A stretch of 64,000 bases of DNA. Origin: an uncultured Paracoccaceae bacterium. Lineage in GTDB: Bacteria; Pseudomonadota; Alphaproteobacteria; Rhodobacterales; Rhodobacteraceae. Each line of letters begins with the position of its first letter. The first letter of the stretch is position 1. This document shows positions 8,779 to 17,782 of the stretch, piece after piece. The stretch spans positions 372,001 through 436,000 of the forward strand of contig CANMKB010000003.1 of assembly GCA_947498415.1 (NCBI GenBank), read 5' to 3'. The position numbers were made by a program, and so were the translations under genes. The notes below the pieces were generated by a model. The model did no database searches. It saw only the letters and a program-made list of their open reading frames with translations, and was not told where the DNA came from.

Positions 8779-9447
8779 ATGAAAACGGTTATTTTCGATC
8801 TTGATGGAACACTTGCTGACACAAGCGGCGATTTGCTGGCTGCGGCAAACCATTGTTTTCGGGCCATGGGCCACGGCGATGTATTAGACCCGGTAAAAGA
8901 CGCAGGGGTCGCTCTGCGTGGCGGCAAACGTATGTTAACCGAAGGCCTGATGCGCCTTGGTTTGATGGATGACGCCGCAGTGAATGAATTCTACCCGATG
9001 CTATTGCAAGCTTATAGCGATGCGATTGCGGTGCACACACAGCTTTATGATGGCGCGATGGATGCGGTCGAAGACCTGAAGTTAGCAGGCTATGGCGTGG
9101 GAATATGCACCAACAAACCCGAGGGATTGGCAGAGCAATTGATGCGCGAACTTGGCGTACGCGATCAATTCGGGGCGCTTGTCGGCGCTGACACGCTTCC
9201 GGTGCGCAAGCCTGATCCGGCCCCACTTATTGAAACCGTGCGCCGTTTGGGGGGGGATCCCAAGCAAACCCTCCTTGTCGGAGACAGCGACACAGATCGC
9301 AATACATCCAAAGCTGCCGGCGTGCCTTCGATCCTTGTCACCTTTGGGCCAAGCGGTGAAGATATGGCCGCCCTTGAACCGGAAGCCTTGATGGACAACT
9401 ACAGCGCATTGCCATCATTGGTGCGCGTTCTTTTGGGCCCGGCTTAA
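8779..9447 (+). CDS. gph: Phosphoglycolate phosphatase-like HAD hydrolase
   Basis: A 222-residue HAD-superfamily phosphatase. Motif I is DLDGT with nucleophile Asp7 and acid/base Asp9; motif II is the Thr in ICTNKP; motif III Lys and motif IV appear as KPDPAPL and LLVGDSDTDRNTSKAA. The helical cap between motifs I and II fits subclass C1, to which Gph belongs; Gph clears 2-phosphoglycolate arising from DNA repair or oxygenase activity. The start at 8779 is chosen for the AGGGAAAAGG just upstream; the frame extends to 8740 without a ribosome site. It is divergent from glmU. Other small sugar-phosphate or phosphonate substrates remain possible. Confidence 0.85.
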   Translation: MKTVIFDLDGTLADTSGDLLAAANHCFRAMGHGDVLDPVKDAGVALRGGKRMLTEGLMRLGLMDDAAVNEFYPMLLQAYSDAIAVHTQLYDGAMDAVEDLKLAGYGVGICTNKPEGLAEQLMRELGVRDQFGALVGADTLPVRKPDPAPLIETVRRLGGDPKQTLLVGDSDTDRNTSKAAGVPSILVTFGPSGEDMAALEPEALMDNYSALPSLVRVLLGPA

Positions 9448-9490
9448 CTGCGCCTTTCATCTATTCAAAACTGTCGCATCTGACGTTGAC

Positions 9491-9505
9491 CGGCCCATTG
9501 GGCCG
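9491..9505. repeat. Perfect short palindrome before the aminotransferase gene
   Basis: CGGCCC-ATT-GGGCCG forms a 6-bp-arm inverted repeat ending a few bases before the start region of the DegT-family gene. It has no following T run, so it is not a typical terminator; it may be an operator or a weak hairpin at the ribosome site. Confidence 0.35.
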
Positions 9506-9508
9506 CAT

Positions 9509-10714
9509 ATGGTAGCCATCATGACTGAAAAATTTACCGGTAACTTCACCCAACAAGAATCCATCCCAGAAGAGGGCATTCAAGCCGCGCTTGATGTTCT
9601 GCGCAGCGGGCGGTTGCATCGTTACAACGTGGCCGAAGGCGAAGCGGGTGAAACCGCGCTTTTGGAACAGGAATTTGCAGATCAAGTTGGCGCGAAATAC
9701 TGTTTGGCCGTGGCCTCTGGTGGCTATGCCATGGGCGCGGCTCTTCGGGCGATCGGTGTGCAGGCAGGCGACAAGGTTTTGACCAACGCGTTTACACTCG
9801 CACCTGTGCCTGGGGCCATTGCCTCGATCGGGGCCGTTCCGGTGTTTGTTGGCGTCACCGAAGAGCTGGTGATTGACCTAGAAGATCTTGCGGATAAAGC
9901 ACAACAGGCAGATGTATTGATGCTGTCGCATATGCGCGGGCATCTTTGTGACATGGAAGCGCTGATGGCGATTTGTAAGGCCAATGGGGTGAAGGTCATA
10001 GAGGATTGCGCCCATACCATGGGGGCGAGCTGGAAAGGCAAAGCTTCGGGCCGTTGGGGGATTGCAGCCTGTTATTCGACCCAGACCTATAAGCACGTGA
10101 ATTCCGGCGAGGGCGGATTGTTGATTTCTGATGATGCCGATTTGATGGCGCGGGCCACGATCTTGTCGGGGTCTTATATGTTATATGAACGACACCTTGC
10201 AGCCCCTCCGGCAGAGGCGTTTGAAAAAGTCAAATACCACACGCCAAATGTGTCTGGTCGAATGGACCATTTGCGGGCTGCTATTCTGCGCCCGCAATTG
10301 CGGAACCTAGATCAGCAATGTGAGGCGTGGAACCTGCGGTATCGCACCATCGAAGATGGCTTGCGTGGCACAACAGGCCTGAAAATGGTCGAGCGCCCCG
10401 AAGAGGAATACTTTGTGGGGTCTTCCATTCAATTCCTTTTGCTGGACTGGAGTGAGGCCAAGATCAACGAGGTCGTCAAGCGTTGCCTTGATCGCGGGGT
10501 CGAGGTGAAATGGTTTGGCGGGAAAGAACCGGTGGCCTTTACTTCGCGCTATGACAGCTGGCGCTATGCCCCGTCCGAGCCGATGCCGACATCTGATCGC
10601 GTGCTGTCATCCGTGATGGATATGCGTATTCCGCTGACGTTCTCGGTAGATGATTGCGCCCTCATTGCAAGGATCATCCGCCAAGAGGTGGAAACGGTTT
10701 ACCAAAGCGCATAG
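9509..10714 (+). CDS. DegT/DnrJ/EryC1/StrS family PLP-dependent aminotransferase
   Basis: A 401-residue fold-type I PLP enzyme of the sugar-aminotransferase family. The PLP lysine is in TYKHVNSGEGG; the cofactor Asp is in VIEDCAHTMGA; ALDVLRSGRLHRYN and the small-residue loop VASGGYAMGAALRA are also family-like. Such enzymes transaminate keto-sugars or cyclitols, or act in AHBA-type pathways. No nucleotide-sugar genes are near, so the substrate is unknown. The start could be the ATG at 9509 or the in-frame ATG at 9521; neither has a good ribosome site. It converges on the AraC gene with eight bases between the stops. Confidence 0.85.
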   Translation: MVAIMTEKFTGNFTQQESIPEEGIQAALDVLRSGRLHRYNVAEGEAGETALLEQEFADQVGAKYCLAVASGGYAMGAALRAIGVQAGDKVLTNAFTLAPVPGAIASIGAVPVFVGVTEELVIDLEDLADKAQQADVLMLSHMRGHLCDMEALMAICKANGVKVIEDCAHTMGASWKGKASGRWGIAACYSTQTYKHVNSGEGGLLISDDADLMARATILSGSYMLYERHLAAPPAEAFEKVKYHTPNVSGRMDHLRAAILRPQLRNLDQQCEAWNLRYRTIEDGLRGTTGLKMVERPEEEYFVGSSIQFLLLDWSEAKINEVVKRCLDRGVEVKWFGGKEPVAFTSRYDSWRYAPSEPMPTSDRVLSSVMDMRIPLTFSVDDCALIARIIRQEVETVYQSA

Positions 10715-10722
10715 TTTTACGC

Positions 10723-11748
10723 CTAGGTCTCGTCGGCCTGTACAGACAGTGTGCCTTGATGTGTTTTGATAAAGGCCGAAGGGGAGCGCCCCATGACCCG
10801 CGAAAATTCACGGTTGAAGTTTGATTTTGTGTTAAATCCGCTGCTGAACATCGCCTCTGTCACGGTCTCACCTTGCTGTAATATCTTGCAAGCATTGTGG
10901 ATGCGGAATCCGTTGACATAACGCGATACGTTTTCGTCTTTGACAGCATTGATGGCGGTAGAAAGTTGTTTGGTTGGAACACGTAGCCGGCGGGCCAATC
11001 GTGCGAGTGAAAGGTCCGGGTCCAAGTAGGGCTGTTCGTCGACCATTAATGCATCAAGACGGGCCACAAGGGCCGCGTGTTCTTCCGAAGGCGCTGTGTC
11101 CTCTGTTTCGGGTTGAGGTGGTTCAATAACAGGCGTGCCCTCGGCATCGCGCGATAGGCTTAGAGCGCCAATCCCCAAAAGACTAAATGATGTAAACACG
11201 CTGATGATCAGCGGGCGTAATTCGGTGTGGCCAGTGCCGACCGCGACGGCGATCAGCACATCGGAAAGGGCCGACAGTATCAAAAGAAAGCCAACGGTCT
11301 TCCAAATGCGCGCGGGGAGGGGGCCAGCATCTAGGCGGGCCAAAGGCAAGGCCTCGCCTCTGCGTGGCTTGATCAGAATAGCCGCGCCATATCCCACAAA
11401 GGTAATCGTTAAGATCACATCCAAAGTCACAGGCGCAAACACGGCGCAAAACAGCACAAAAAGTGGAACAGCGGCATGCCATTTGTCGCGTTTGAATTCA
11501 GTTGGGCGCAGGGCTGCCGCCTGAAAGGTCAGCCAGGCCAAAGGCGGAATGAGACTGGCCGAGATCGGTTGCACCATCAGTAAAACGGATACTCCGTAAT
11601 GCTGTGCCAGCGACACGATCAAGGATTGGAATCCGCAAATCATGAGCAATGACAGGAACAATACAGGTCGATCCTGCGCCAACATATGGCGCAGTGCCAA
11701 AAAGCCCAAGATCAAAGCCACGGCCAAAGGGAGAGGAATCGCAATCAT
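10723..11748 (-). CDS. AraC-family regulator with N-terminal membrane domain
   Basis: A 341-residue protein. Residues 1 to about 205 hold around seven hydrophobic segments (for example LAVALILGFLALRHML, VPLFVLFCAVFAPVTLDVIL, FTSFSLLGIGALSLS), then an acidic Pro/Glu linker, then an AraC/XylS double helix-turn-helix over about residues 235-335 (LSLARLARRLRVPTKQLSTA and FSSGFNTKSNFNREFSRVMG). It is thus a membrane-embedded one-component transcription factor, probably sensing an envelope or hydrophobic signal. It is divergent from an exported esterase; an 11-bp-arm perfect inverted repeat between the two genes is its likely operator. The sensed signal is unknown. Confidence 0.85.
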   Translation of the reverse strand: MIAIPLPLAVALILGFLALRHMLAQDRPVLFLSLLMICGFQSLIVSLAQHYGVSVLLMVQPISASLIPPLAWLTFQAAALRPTEFKRDKWHAAVPLFVLFCAVFAPVTLDVILTITFVGYGAAILIKPRRGEALPLARLDAGPLPARIWKTVGFLLILSALSDVLIAVAVGTGHTELRPLIISVFTSFSLLGIGALSLSRDAEGTPVIEPPQPETEDTAPSEEHAALVARLDALMVDEQPYLDPDLSLARLARRLRVPTKQLSTAINAVKDENVSRYVNGFRIHNACKILQQGETVTEAMFSSGFNTKSNFNREFSRVMGRSPSAFIKTHQGTLSVQADET

Positions 11749-11767
11749 AGGTTTTGAAATAGACCAA

Positions 11768-11798
11768 GAACCGGTTTTGCACGACCTAAAACCGGTTC
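11768..11798. promoter_or_regulatory. Perfect inverted repeat, candidate AraC-type operator
   Basis: GAACCGGTTTT (11768-11778) and its exact complement AAAACCGGTTC (11788-11798) are separated by 9 bp; centre-to-centre distance is 20 bp, about two helical turns. It is the only strong dyad in the 114-bp region between the divergent AraC gene and the esterase gene. Each arm itself contains the palindrome AACCGGTT. Binding by the adjacent regulator is inference. Confidence 0.6.
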
Positions 11799-11862
11799 GA
11801 GGACGCGCAGGATAAGCGTTTGCGCAAAAAAGAGATCATCACGCTAAAAACGGAGAGCTAAC

Positions 11863-12879
11863 ATGAAATCTTTATCCATCGCTTCTACACTCATCGCTAT
11901 GTCCAGCATCGCGGTGCAGGCTGAACCTACTGTGGGGTTTGACCGCTTCGCTGTTCAGGCAGATCACCGCACTGCGCCCATTGCAGCAGGCCTTTGGTCA
12001 CCTGTAGGGCGCACGACATATGCAGGGCAGGTGGGCGGCAATGCTGTGTTTCAACCGGTTGATGCCTATATCGGCGCGGCGCTACCGGATGACAAAATGC
12101 CCTTGATCGTTGTGTCCCATGGGTCTGGCAGCAGTATCGACGGCACCGCTTGGCTGGGCGCTGGTCTGGCCGAACTGGGGGCTTTGGTTTTGGTGTTAAA
12201 CCACCCCGGAACAACATCAGGCGACAGCTCTCCGCGTCGTACGGTGCGGTTGTCAGAACGTGCAGCAGATTTGAGCGCGGCACTGGATCACGTGCTGGCC
12301 GATTCCTATTTTGCAGATCGCATTGACCAAGACCGGATCACCGCATTGGGCTTCTCGTTGGGCGGATCGACAGTGCTGGGGGTGGCGGGCCTGCGCCTTG
12401 ATACGACCTCTTATCGGGACTATTGCGCCCTCTTTGGTGAGGCGGCGCAAGATTGTCTGTTCCTCATGCGGGGCGGGGTGGATTTTGACAACTTGCCAGA
12501 TGAATTCTCGGCTGACATGTCGGATGCGCGGTTTTCAAGAATTATTGCAGTTGATCCGGGCTTTACCTACGCGGCCATTCCTGAAAGCGCAGAACAGGTT
12601 GAGCACCCCGTTCAATTGGTCACTTTGGGCGAAAAGCCGTGGGTGGCGACAGAGCTGCGTGCTGAAGGCAGTGGGCTGGTGGAGATGCTGCCAAATGCAG
12701 AACATGTGATCATCCCAAACGCCCACCACTTTTCATTTCTGCCAATTTGCACCGATATCGCCCCAATGTTGCTGATCGAAGAAGGCGAAGACCCGATTTG
12801 TGATGACCCAGAAGGATCGGATCGCGCTGTGGTTCATCAAATGTCAATTGATGCGATCGCGGGATTCTTGGATCTGTAG
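11863..12879 (+). CDS. Exported alpha/beta hydrolase (dienelactone hydrolase/PAF-acetylhydrolase-like)
   Basis: A 338-residue protein with an N-terminal signal peptide (MKSLSIASTLIAMSSIAVQA, cleavage near residue 20), hence probably periplasmic or secreted. The fold is an alpha/beta hydrolase: oxyanion region VVSHGSGSS, nucleophile elbow GFSLGGS with catalytic Ser, and catalytic His in NAHHFSF near the C terminus. Two Cys pairs late in the protein (including PICTDIAPM and DPICDD) would suit an oxidising compartment. GGAGAG lies seven bases before the start. It is divergent from a membrane AraC regulator with a palindrome between, suggesting substrate- or stress-induced expression. Esterase or lipase activity is inferred; the substrate is unknown. 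Confidence 0.82.
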   Translation: MKSLSIASTLIAMSSIAVQAEPTVGFDRFAVQADHRTAPIAAGLWSPVGRTTYAGQVGGNAVFQPVDAYIGAALPDDKMPLIVVSHGSGSSIDGTAWLGAGLAELGALVLVLNHPGTTSGDSSPRRTVRLSERAADLSAALDHVLADSYFADRIDQDRITALGFSLGGSTVLGVAGLRLDTTSYRDYCALFGEAAQDCLFLMRGGVDFDNLPDEFSADMSDARFSRIIAVDPGFTYAAIPESAEQVEHPVQLVTLGEKPWVATELRAEGSGLVEMLPNAEHVIIPNAHHFSFLPICTDIAPMLLIEEGEDPICDDPEGSDRAVVHQMSIDAIAGFLDL

Positions 12880-12889
12880 TGCGCCAATT

Positions 12890-12921
12890 GCTTGCCCCCT
12901 GCGCCACCTATGGGGGTAAGC
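12890..12921. terminator. Hairpin between convergent esterase and MFS genes
   Basis: GCTTGCCCCC (12890-12899) pairs with GGGGGTAAGC (12912-12921) with one G-U pair and a 12-nt loop, in the 57-bp gap between two converging genes. The following UUCUCGCUU is only weakly U-rich, so this is a modest candidate for a shared terminator. Confidence 0.45.
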
Positions 12922-12936
12922 TTCTCGCTTAAGCCG

Positions 12937-14331
12937 TTATGGTCGTGCCAGTTTGTTTGTGGCCAGCACAAGCACCCCGATACCCAAGGCGGCACAGAGA
13001 ATAAAAGTACCAGCCATGGCAAATGTGATCCTGTCTGCCTGCGTGGCGAGGCCCAATTGCAAGCGGGTCAGAGACCAAAAGATTGTGCTGATCGCGCTTG
13101 TGCCCAAAACAAACCCAAAGCTGCGGCTGAGGTTGATTAACCCCGCGGTGACTCCCCTGTCAGCTTCTGGCGCCTTTTCCATTACTGAAGTTTGTAACCC
13201 TATCAGAAAGAGCTGAAAACTTGGGGCCAATATGACAAAGGTCAGAAGAAACCCCCAAAGCCCGAATAGATAGGGCAGAATGGCCATCGCACATGACGCC
13301 AATGTCATAACCGCCGCACCGAGCGTTAAGGCCCGTTGGGTGCCCAGTTTTTCGGTCAGCCACCCCGCGGGAACCCCACTGAGAAAGGCGCTGAGGGGCC
13401 CCGCTGACATCACCAAACCCATCTGAGCAGTCGACAGCCCAAGGCCCATGGTCAGATAGAAGGGCCCGACCACAAGGATGCCCAGCATCACAATCGACAC
13501 CATCGTATTCATCAAAAGGCTCAACCGAAGATGTGCGGATTGAAGCAAATCAAGCGGGATGATGGGGGCTGCGACGCGGGCTTCTATTTTCAGAAAGCCA
13601 ATCAAAGACGCCACAGCAACCCCAAGGGTCAGTCCTGCGGTACGATCAAATCCATGTGCCACGTCAGACATAAAGAATGAAAAGGCGGCAAGGAAAAGGG
13701 CCAAGGTGATCGCGCCAGCGATGTCCAGATCGGGGCGCTGGCTGCGTGATTTTTCTGGTGCGGCGAACCCCAAGCACAGCGCAAGGGCGATGATCGCGGC
13801 AGGGGCTTGCAGTACATAAACCGCGCGCCAGTCAAAGGTGGATAGGATCATGCCGCCAATTGCGGGGCCAGATGCGGTGCCAATGGCAGAGAGTGCGCCC
13901 ATCAAACCCATCCAACGGCCCATTTCCCCAATCGGAACCACATCGCGCAGCTGCGCAAGGGGGATCGCCATCATGGCGGCTGCCCCTGTGCCCTGTATAA
14001 GCCGACTGATGATCAAGATGGGTAATGTGCTTGCGGTGTATGCAAATAGGGCGCCGGTGGCAAAAAGGCACAAGCCCCCCATCAAGACAATGCGCTTGCC
14101 AAATAGATCGCCCGCCCGTCCGATGGGGACGATCAACGCGGTCATGGCAAGGATATAGGCCGTCACCACGAATGTTGTGTCCAAACGACCGTTTGGAAAG
14201 GCCTGCGCCAAATCAGGCAAAGTGACGGCGGCCGAGCTGATCCCCAAAGAGCCCAGAGTGATGGATAGGCCCGGGCCCATGAGCGGGGCGAAAATTGTGT
14301 GGCGGGTGTCAGGATTGGTTTGGGTGGTCAT
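12937..14331 (-). CDS. MFS transporter, DHA2 (EmrB/QacA-like) drug efflux type
   Basis: A 464-residue inner-membrane protein with about 14 hydrophobic segments, as in the DHA2 drug:H+ antiporters. Recognisable are TTFVVTAYILAMTALIVPIG, the motif-A loop GRAGDLFGKRIV, LIQGTGAAAMMAIPLAQLRD and the motif-C-like GTASGPAIGGMILS. The start at 14331 (MTTQ) is chosen because GGAG stands nine bases upstream; in-frame ATGs at 14337 and 14346 are less well placed. It is divergent from a MerR regulator and its promoter has the long 19-bp spacer typical of MerR-controlled genes, so it is probably induced by the compound that the regulator senses. The exported compound is unknown. Confidence 0.88.
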   Translation of the reverse strand: MTTQTNPDTRHTIFAPLMGPGLSITLGSLGISSAAVTLPDLAQAFPNGRLDTTFVVTAYILAMTALIVPIGRAGDLFGKRIVLMGGLCLFATGALFAYTASTLPILIISRLIQGTGAAAMMAIPLAQLRDVVPIGEMGRWMGLMGALSAIGTASGPAIGGMILSTFDWRAVYVLQAPAAIIALALCLGFAAPEKSRSQRPDLDIAGAITLALFLAAFSFFMSDVAHGFDRTAGLTLGVAVASLIGFLKIEARVAAPIIPLDLLQSAHLRLSLLMNTMVSIVMLGILVVGPFYLTMGLGLSTAQMGLVMSAGPLSAFLSGVPAGWLTEKLGTQRALTLGAAVMTLASCAMAILPYLFGLWGFLLTFVILAPSFQLFLIGLQTSVMEKAPEADRGVTAGLINLSRSFGFVLGTSAISTIFWSLTRLQLGLATQADRITFAMAGTFILCAALGIGVLVLATNKLARP

Positions 14332-14364
14332 GCGCATATTCTCCATTGCACGAAGCGAACACCG

Positions 14365-14395
14365 AGGCTACGACTTGAAGTTAGGTTCAAGTCAA
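14365..14395 (-). promoter_or_regulatory. MerR-type promoter/operator for the MFS gene
   Basis: Toward the MFS gene, TTGACT (complement of 14390-14395) is separated by exactly 19 bp from TAGCCT (complement of 14365-14370). The spacer holds a perfect dyad with 8-bp arms GACTTGAA / TTCAAGTC (14372-14379 and 14386-14393). An over-long spacer with a central dyad is the signature of MerR-family activation by DNA distortion. The divergent merR-like gene starts 13 bp beyond, so the same site probably also controls the regulator itself. Confidence 0.65.
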
Positions 14396-14407
14396 GGGGC
14401 TATGTTG

Positions 14408-14827
14408 ATGGAAAAACTGTTGGACATTTCAGAGGTCGCAGACCGCTCCGGCGTCAGCACCTCGGGCTTGCGATATTATGAGAAACGCAAGCTTATCGCG
14501 TCAGTGGCTCGCAATGGTCTGCGCCGCTTATATGAACCGACTGTCTTGCAAGAGTTGGCCTTGATCACGCTGGCCAAATCCGCAGGGTTTTCTCTGGACG
14601 AAATCAGCGCCTTCCTGAAACGGCCGGGGCCTTTGGTCATTCCTCGGGATGTCTTGGGTGATAAAGCGGATGCCTTGGAACAGCAGGCCGAGCGCCTGAT
14701 CAATCTTGCTCAGATGATGCGGCATGTGGCTCAATGCCCGAAAGAGAACCACTTTGAATGCACGCGTTTCAAAAAACTGCTCAAAGTCTCAACAAAGGTG
14801 ACCGCGGAGAAACCTGCCGTGGGCTAG
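14408..14827 (+). CDS. MerR-family transcriptional regulator
   Basis: A 139-residue cytoplasmic regulator. The winged helix-turn-helix is at residues 1-70 (ISEVADRSGVSTSGLRYYEK, then GLRRLYEP), followed by a dimerisation helix (residues about 80-115) and a C-terminal effector segment with two cysteines seven residues apart (AQCPKENHFECTRF). This is not the four-Cys [2Fe-2S] loop of SoxR. The start at 14408 follows AAGGGG with eight bases spacing; an in-frame ATG at 14402 is too close to that site. It is divergent from the MFS exporter and faces a MerR-type operator. The effector is unknown; a metal, a thiol-reactive compound or a drug are all possible. Confidence 0.85.
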   Translation: MEKLLDISEVADRSGVSTSGLRYYEKRKLIASVARNGLRRLYEPTVLQELALITLAKSAGFSLDEISAFLKRPGPLVIPRDVLGDKADALEQQAERLINLAQMMRHVAQCPKENHFECTRFKKLLKVSTKVTAEKPAVG

Positions 14828-14957
14828 ACCCAGTGTGCGCTTTGGGCGGACCTCAATTAGCGGCATCGCCGCAATATGACCCTGCCAAGTTCACCGGAGA
14901 ACCAGCGAATTCCCTATATTTCTATTTACGACGTCACGTCCATTTTCGGGGGGCGGC

Positions 14958-15004
14958 TTGATCGGGTGTGGTCTTCGTGCGTATAAATTGAACAACCGTT
15001 CAAT
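14958..15004 (+). promoter_or_regulatory. Promoter and palindromic operator of the leucine-degradation operon
   Basis: TTGATC (14958-14963), 18 bp, TATAAA (14982-14987) forms a good promoter. Directly after the -10 lies a perfect inverted repeat ATTGAAC-AACC-GTTCAAT (14987-15004) spanning the expected transcription start, a repressor position. Palindromes of this look are typical of TetR-family regulators of acyl-CoA metabolism; no regulator gene is adjacent, so it must be encoded elsewhere. The rest of the 190-bp gap from 14828 shows nothing recognisable. Confidence 0.6.
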
Positions 15005-15017
15005 AAAGGATTAGATC

Positions 15018-16181
15018 ATGTTCCAACATGCGATGACATTCGATCTGGGTGAAGACGTTAACGCTCTGCGCGATATGGTGCATCGCTGGGCGCAAGAACG
15101 GATCAAGCCTATCGCTCAAGAAGTCGACAGCAGCAATTCATTCCCAAATGAGCTTTGGAAAGAGTTTGGTGAGCTGGGTTTGCTGGGCGTCACAGTGCCT
15201 GAGGAATTCGGTGGTGCGGGTATGTCTTACCTGGCCCATGTGATTGTCGTTGAAGAGATTGCACGTGCATCTGCGTCTGTTTCTTTGTCTTACGGCGCAC
15301 ACTCAAACCTCTGCGTGAACCAGATTAAGCTTAACGGCAATCAGGCACAGAAAGAAAAGTACCTGCCACGTTTGTTGTCTGGTGAGCACGTTGGTGCGCT
15401 GGCGATGTCTGAAACCGGGGCGGGGTCTGACGTTGTGTCGATGAAGCTGCGCGCCGAAAAACGCAATGATCGCTACATCCTGAACGGCAATAAATTCTGG
15501 ATCACCAACGGCCCAGACGCCGATACGCTGGTGGTTTATGCCAAGACTGACCCAGAAGCAGGCTCTAAAGGCATCACGGCCTTTATTGTTGAAAAAGAGA
15601 TGAAGGGTTTCTCGACCTCTCAGCACTTTGACAAGATGGGGATGCGTGGGTCCAACACCGCTGAGCTGATCTTTGACGATGTGGAAGTGCCGTTTGAAAA
15701 CGTTCTGGGCGAAGAGGGGCGCGGCGTGCGCGTTCTGATGTCTGGTCTGGATTACGAACGTGTGGTTCTGGCCGGGATCGGCACAGGCATCATGGCGTCT
15801 TGCTTGGATGAAATCATGCCGTACATGGCAGAGCGCAAACAGTTCGGTCAGCCGATTGGGAACTTCCAGCTGATGCAGGGCAAGATTGCCGACATGTACA
15901 CCAAGATGAACTCTGCCCGTGCCTATGTATACGAAGTGGCCAAAGCCTGTGATCGTGGTGAAGTCACCCGTCAGGATGCGGCGGCGTGCTGTCTGTATGC
16001 CTCTGAGGAAGCCATGGTTGTGGCGCACCAAGCGGTGCAATCCATGGGTGGCGCGGGCTTTATGAACGAAACACCTGTCAGCCGTATCTTCCGCGATGCG
16101 AAGCTGATGGAAATCGGCGCCGGTACCAGCGAAATTCGCCGGATGTTGGTAGGCCGCGAGCTGATGGGGAAAATGCTATGA
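15018..16181 (+). CDS. ivd: Isovaleryl-CoA dehydrogenase
   Basis: A 387-residue FAD-dependent acyl-CoA dehydrogenase, converting isovaleryl-CoA to 3-methylcrotonyl-CoA in leucine breakdown. Family motifs: [18 protein letters not shown] (FAD/substrate loop), [19 protein letters not shown], and the catalytic Glu247 in [10 protein letters not shown]. Glu in that position, rather than near the C terminus, distinguishes isovaleryl-CoA dehydrogenase from most short-chain enzymes. It ends with [24 protein letters not shown] precedes the ATG. It is the first gene of the operon and overlaps mccB by four bases (ATGA). Confidence 0.95.
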   Translation: MFQHAMTFDLGEDVNALRDMVHRWAQERIKPIAQEVDSSNSFPNELWKEFGELGLLGVTVPEEFGGAGMSYLAHVIVVEEIARASASVSLSYGAHSNLCVNQIKLNGNQAQKEKYLPRLLSGEHVGALAMSETGAGSDVVSMKLRAEKRNDRYILNGNKFWITNGPDADTLVVYAKTDPEAGSKGITAFIVEKEMKGFSTSQHFDKMGMRGSNTAELIFDDVEVPFENVLGEEGRGVRVLMSGLDYERVVLAGIGTGIMASCLDEIMPYMAERKQFGQPIGNFQLMQGKIADMYTKMNSARAYVYEVAKACDRGEVTRQDAAACCLYASEEAMVVAHQAVQSMGGAGFMNETPVSRIFRDAKLMEIGAGTSEIRRMLVGRELMGKML

Positions 16182-17782
16182 AGCTGAACTCCGCAGCGAT
16201 CCCATCCTCTGAGGGCTTCAAAGCGAATGTTGAGTCCCACCTAGAAGCGCTTGGTCAGATTTCTGAGGTCGCGCAAGCCGCGGCTATGGGCGGCGGCGAA
16301 CGCTCTCGCAGACGTCACCTGGATCGTGGCAAACTGCTGCCGCGCGACCGTGTGGCTGGCCTGCTTGATCCGGGCTCTCCGTTTCTAGAGGTCGGCGCCA
16401 CCGCGGCGCATGGCCTGTATGATGGCGCGGCCCCCTGCGCGGGTGTCGTGGCCGGGATTGGCCGTGTGCATGGTCAAGAAGTTATGGTCGTTTGTAACGA
16501 TGCCACCGTAAAGGGCGGCACCTATTACCCGATGACCGTCAAAAAACACCTGCGCGCACAGGAAATCGCCGAGGAATGCAACCTCCCCTGCATCTACTTG
16601 GTTGATAGCGGCGGGGCGAACCTGCCTAATCAAGATGAGGTTTTCCCTGACCGCGACCATTTTGGCCGGATTTTCTACAATCAGGCCCGCATGAGCGCCA
16701 AAGGCATTCCGCAAATCGCGGTTGTGATGGGGTCTTGTACAGCGGGTGGTGCTTATGTGCCTGCGATGTCGGACGTGACCATCATTGTCAAAGAACAAGG
16801 CACGATCTTTTTGGCAGGCCCGCCTTTGGTGAAGGCCGCAACCGGTGAAGTTGTGTCCGCCGAAGACCTTGGGGGCGGTGATGTACACACCCGCTTGTCT
16901 GGTGTAGCGGATTACTTGGCCGAGGATGACACCCATGCTTTGGCACTGGCGCGTCGGGCTGTCAGCAGCTTGAACCGCGCAAAGCCATCGACCGTTCAGT
17001 GGCAAGCCAGCGAAGAGCCGGCCTATGACCCGGCTGAAATTCTGGGCGTTGTGCCAACAGATCTGCGCCAGCCTTATGACATTCGCGAAGTGATTGCCCG
17101 CGTTGTGGATGGCAGCCGCTTTGATGAATTTAAGCCGCGCTTTGGTGAAACATTGGTGACGGGCTTTGCCCATGTCAAAGGCTGCCCAGTGGGCATCGTG
17201 GCCAACAATGGCGTGTTGTTCAGTGAGGCCGCTCAGAAGGGCGCGCATTTTGTTGAACTGTGCAGTCAGCGCAATATTCCGTTGGTGTTCTTGCAGAACA
17301 TCACAGGCTTTATGGTGGGTCGCAAATACGAAAGCGAAGGCATTGCCCGCCATGGTGCGAAGCTTGTGACGGCTGTGGCCACCACCAACGTGCCAAAGAT
17401 CACCATGCTGGTGGGCGGCTCTTTTGGGGCCGGCAACTATGGCATGTCTGGTCGGGCATATAGCCCTCGGTTCTTGTGGACTTGGCCAAACTCGCGCATT
17501 TCTGTGATGGGTGGTGAACAGGCGGCGGGCGTGCTTGCCACTGTGAAACGCGATGCGATTGAACGCACAGGTGGCAGCTGGTCTGAGACCGAAGAAGCGG
17601 ACTTTAAGCAACCAACCATCGACATGTTCGAAGAGCAGAGCCATCCGCTGTATGCATCTGCACGTTTGTGGGACGACGGTATCGTTGATCCGCGCAAGAC
17701 GCGTGATGTGTTGGCCATGTCTCTGAGCGCATCGCTGTGTGCGCCGATCGAACCAACGAAGTTTGGCGTATTCCGGATGTAA
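16178..17782 (+). CDS. mccB: 3-Methylcrotonyl-CoA carboxylase, carboxyltransferase (beta) subunit
   Basis: A 534-residue carboxyltransferase that moves CO2 from biotin to 3-methylcrotonyl-CoA. Both crotonase-like halves are present: the N-terminal half with [19 protein letters not shown] and [15 protein letters not shown], and the C-terminal half with [33 protein letters not shown] and [10 protein letters not shown]. These match MCC beta more than propionyl-CoA carboxylase, and length is typical (about 530-540). It overlaps ivd by four bases and precedes mccA by 93 bp, a gap occupied by hairpins and a dispersed repeat. Confidence 0.95.
   Translation: MKLNSAAIPSSEGFKANVESHLEALGQISEVAQAAAMGGGERSRRRHLDRGKLLPRDRVAGLLDPGSPFLEVGATAAHGLYDGAAPCAGVVAGIGRVHGQEVMVVCNDATVKGGTYYPMTVKKHLRAQEIAEECNLPCIYLVDSGGANLPNQDEVFPDRDHFGRIFYNQARMSAKGIPQIAVVMGSCTAGGAYVPAMSDVTIIVKEQGTIFLAGPPLVKAATGEVVSAEDLGGGDVHTRLSGVADYLAEDDTHALALARRAVSSLNRAKPSTVQWQASEEPAYDPAEILGVVPTDLRQPYDIREVIARVVDGSRFDEFKPRFGETLVTGFAHVKGCPVGIVANNGVLFSEAAQKGAHFVELCSQRNIPLVFLQNITGFMVGRKYESEGIARHGAKLVTAVATTNVPKITMLVGGSFGAGNYGMSGRAYSPRFLWTWPNSRISVMGGEQAAGVLATVKRDAIERTGGSWSETEEADFKQPTIDMFEEQSHPLYASARLWDDGIVDPRKTRDVLAMSLSASLCAPIEPTKFGVFRM

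Noticed and set aside
14828..14957. Possible small gene or RNA gene between the MerR gene and the ivd promoter
   Set aside because: No frame with a ribosome site, no tRNA-like cloverleaf and no stable long hairpin could be seen.
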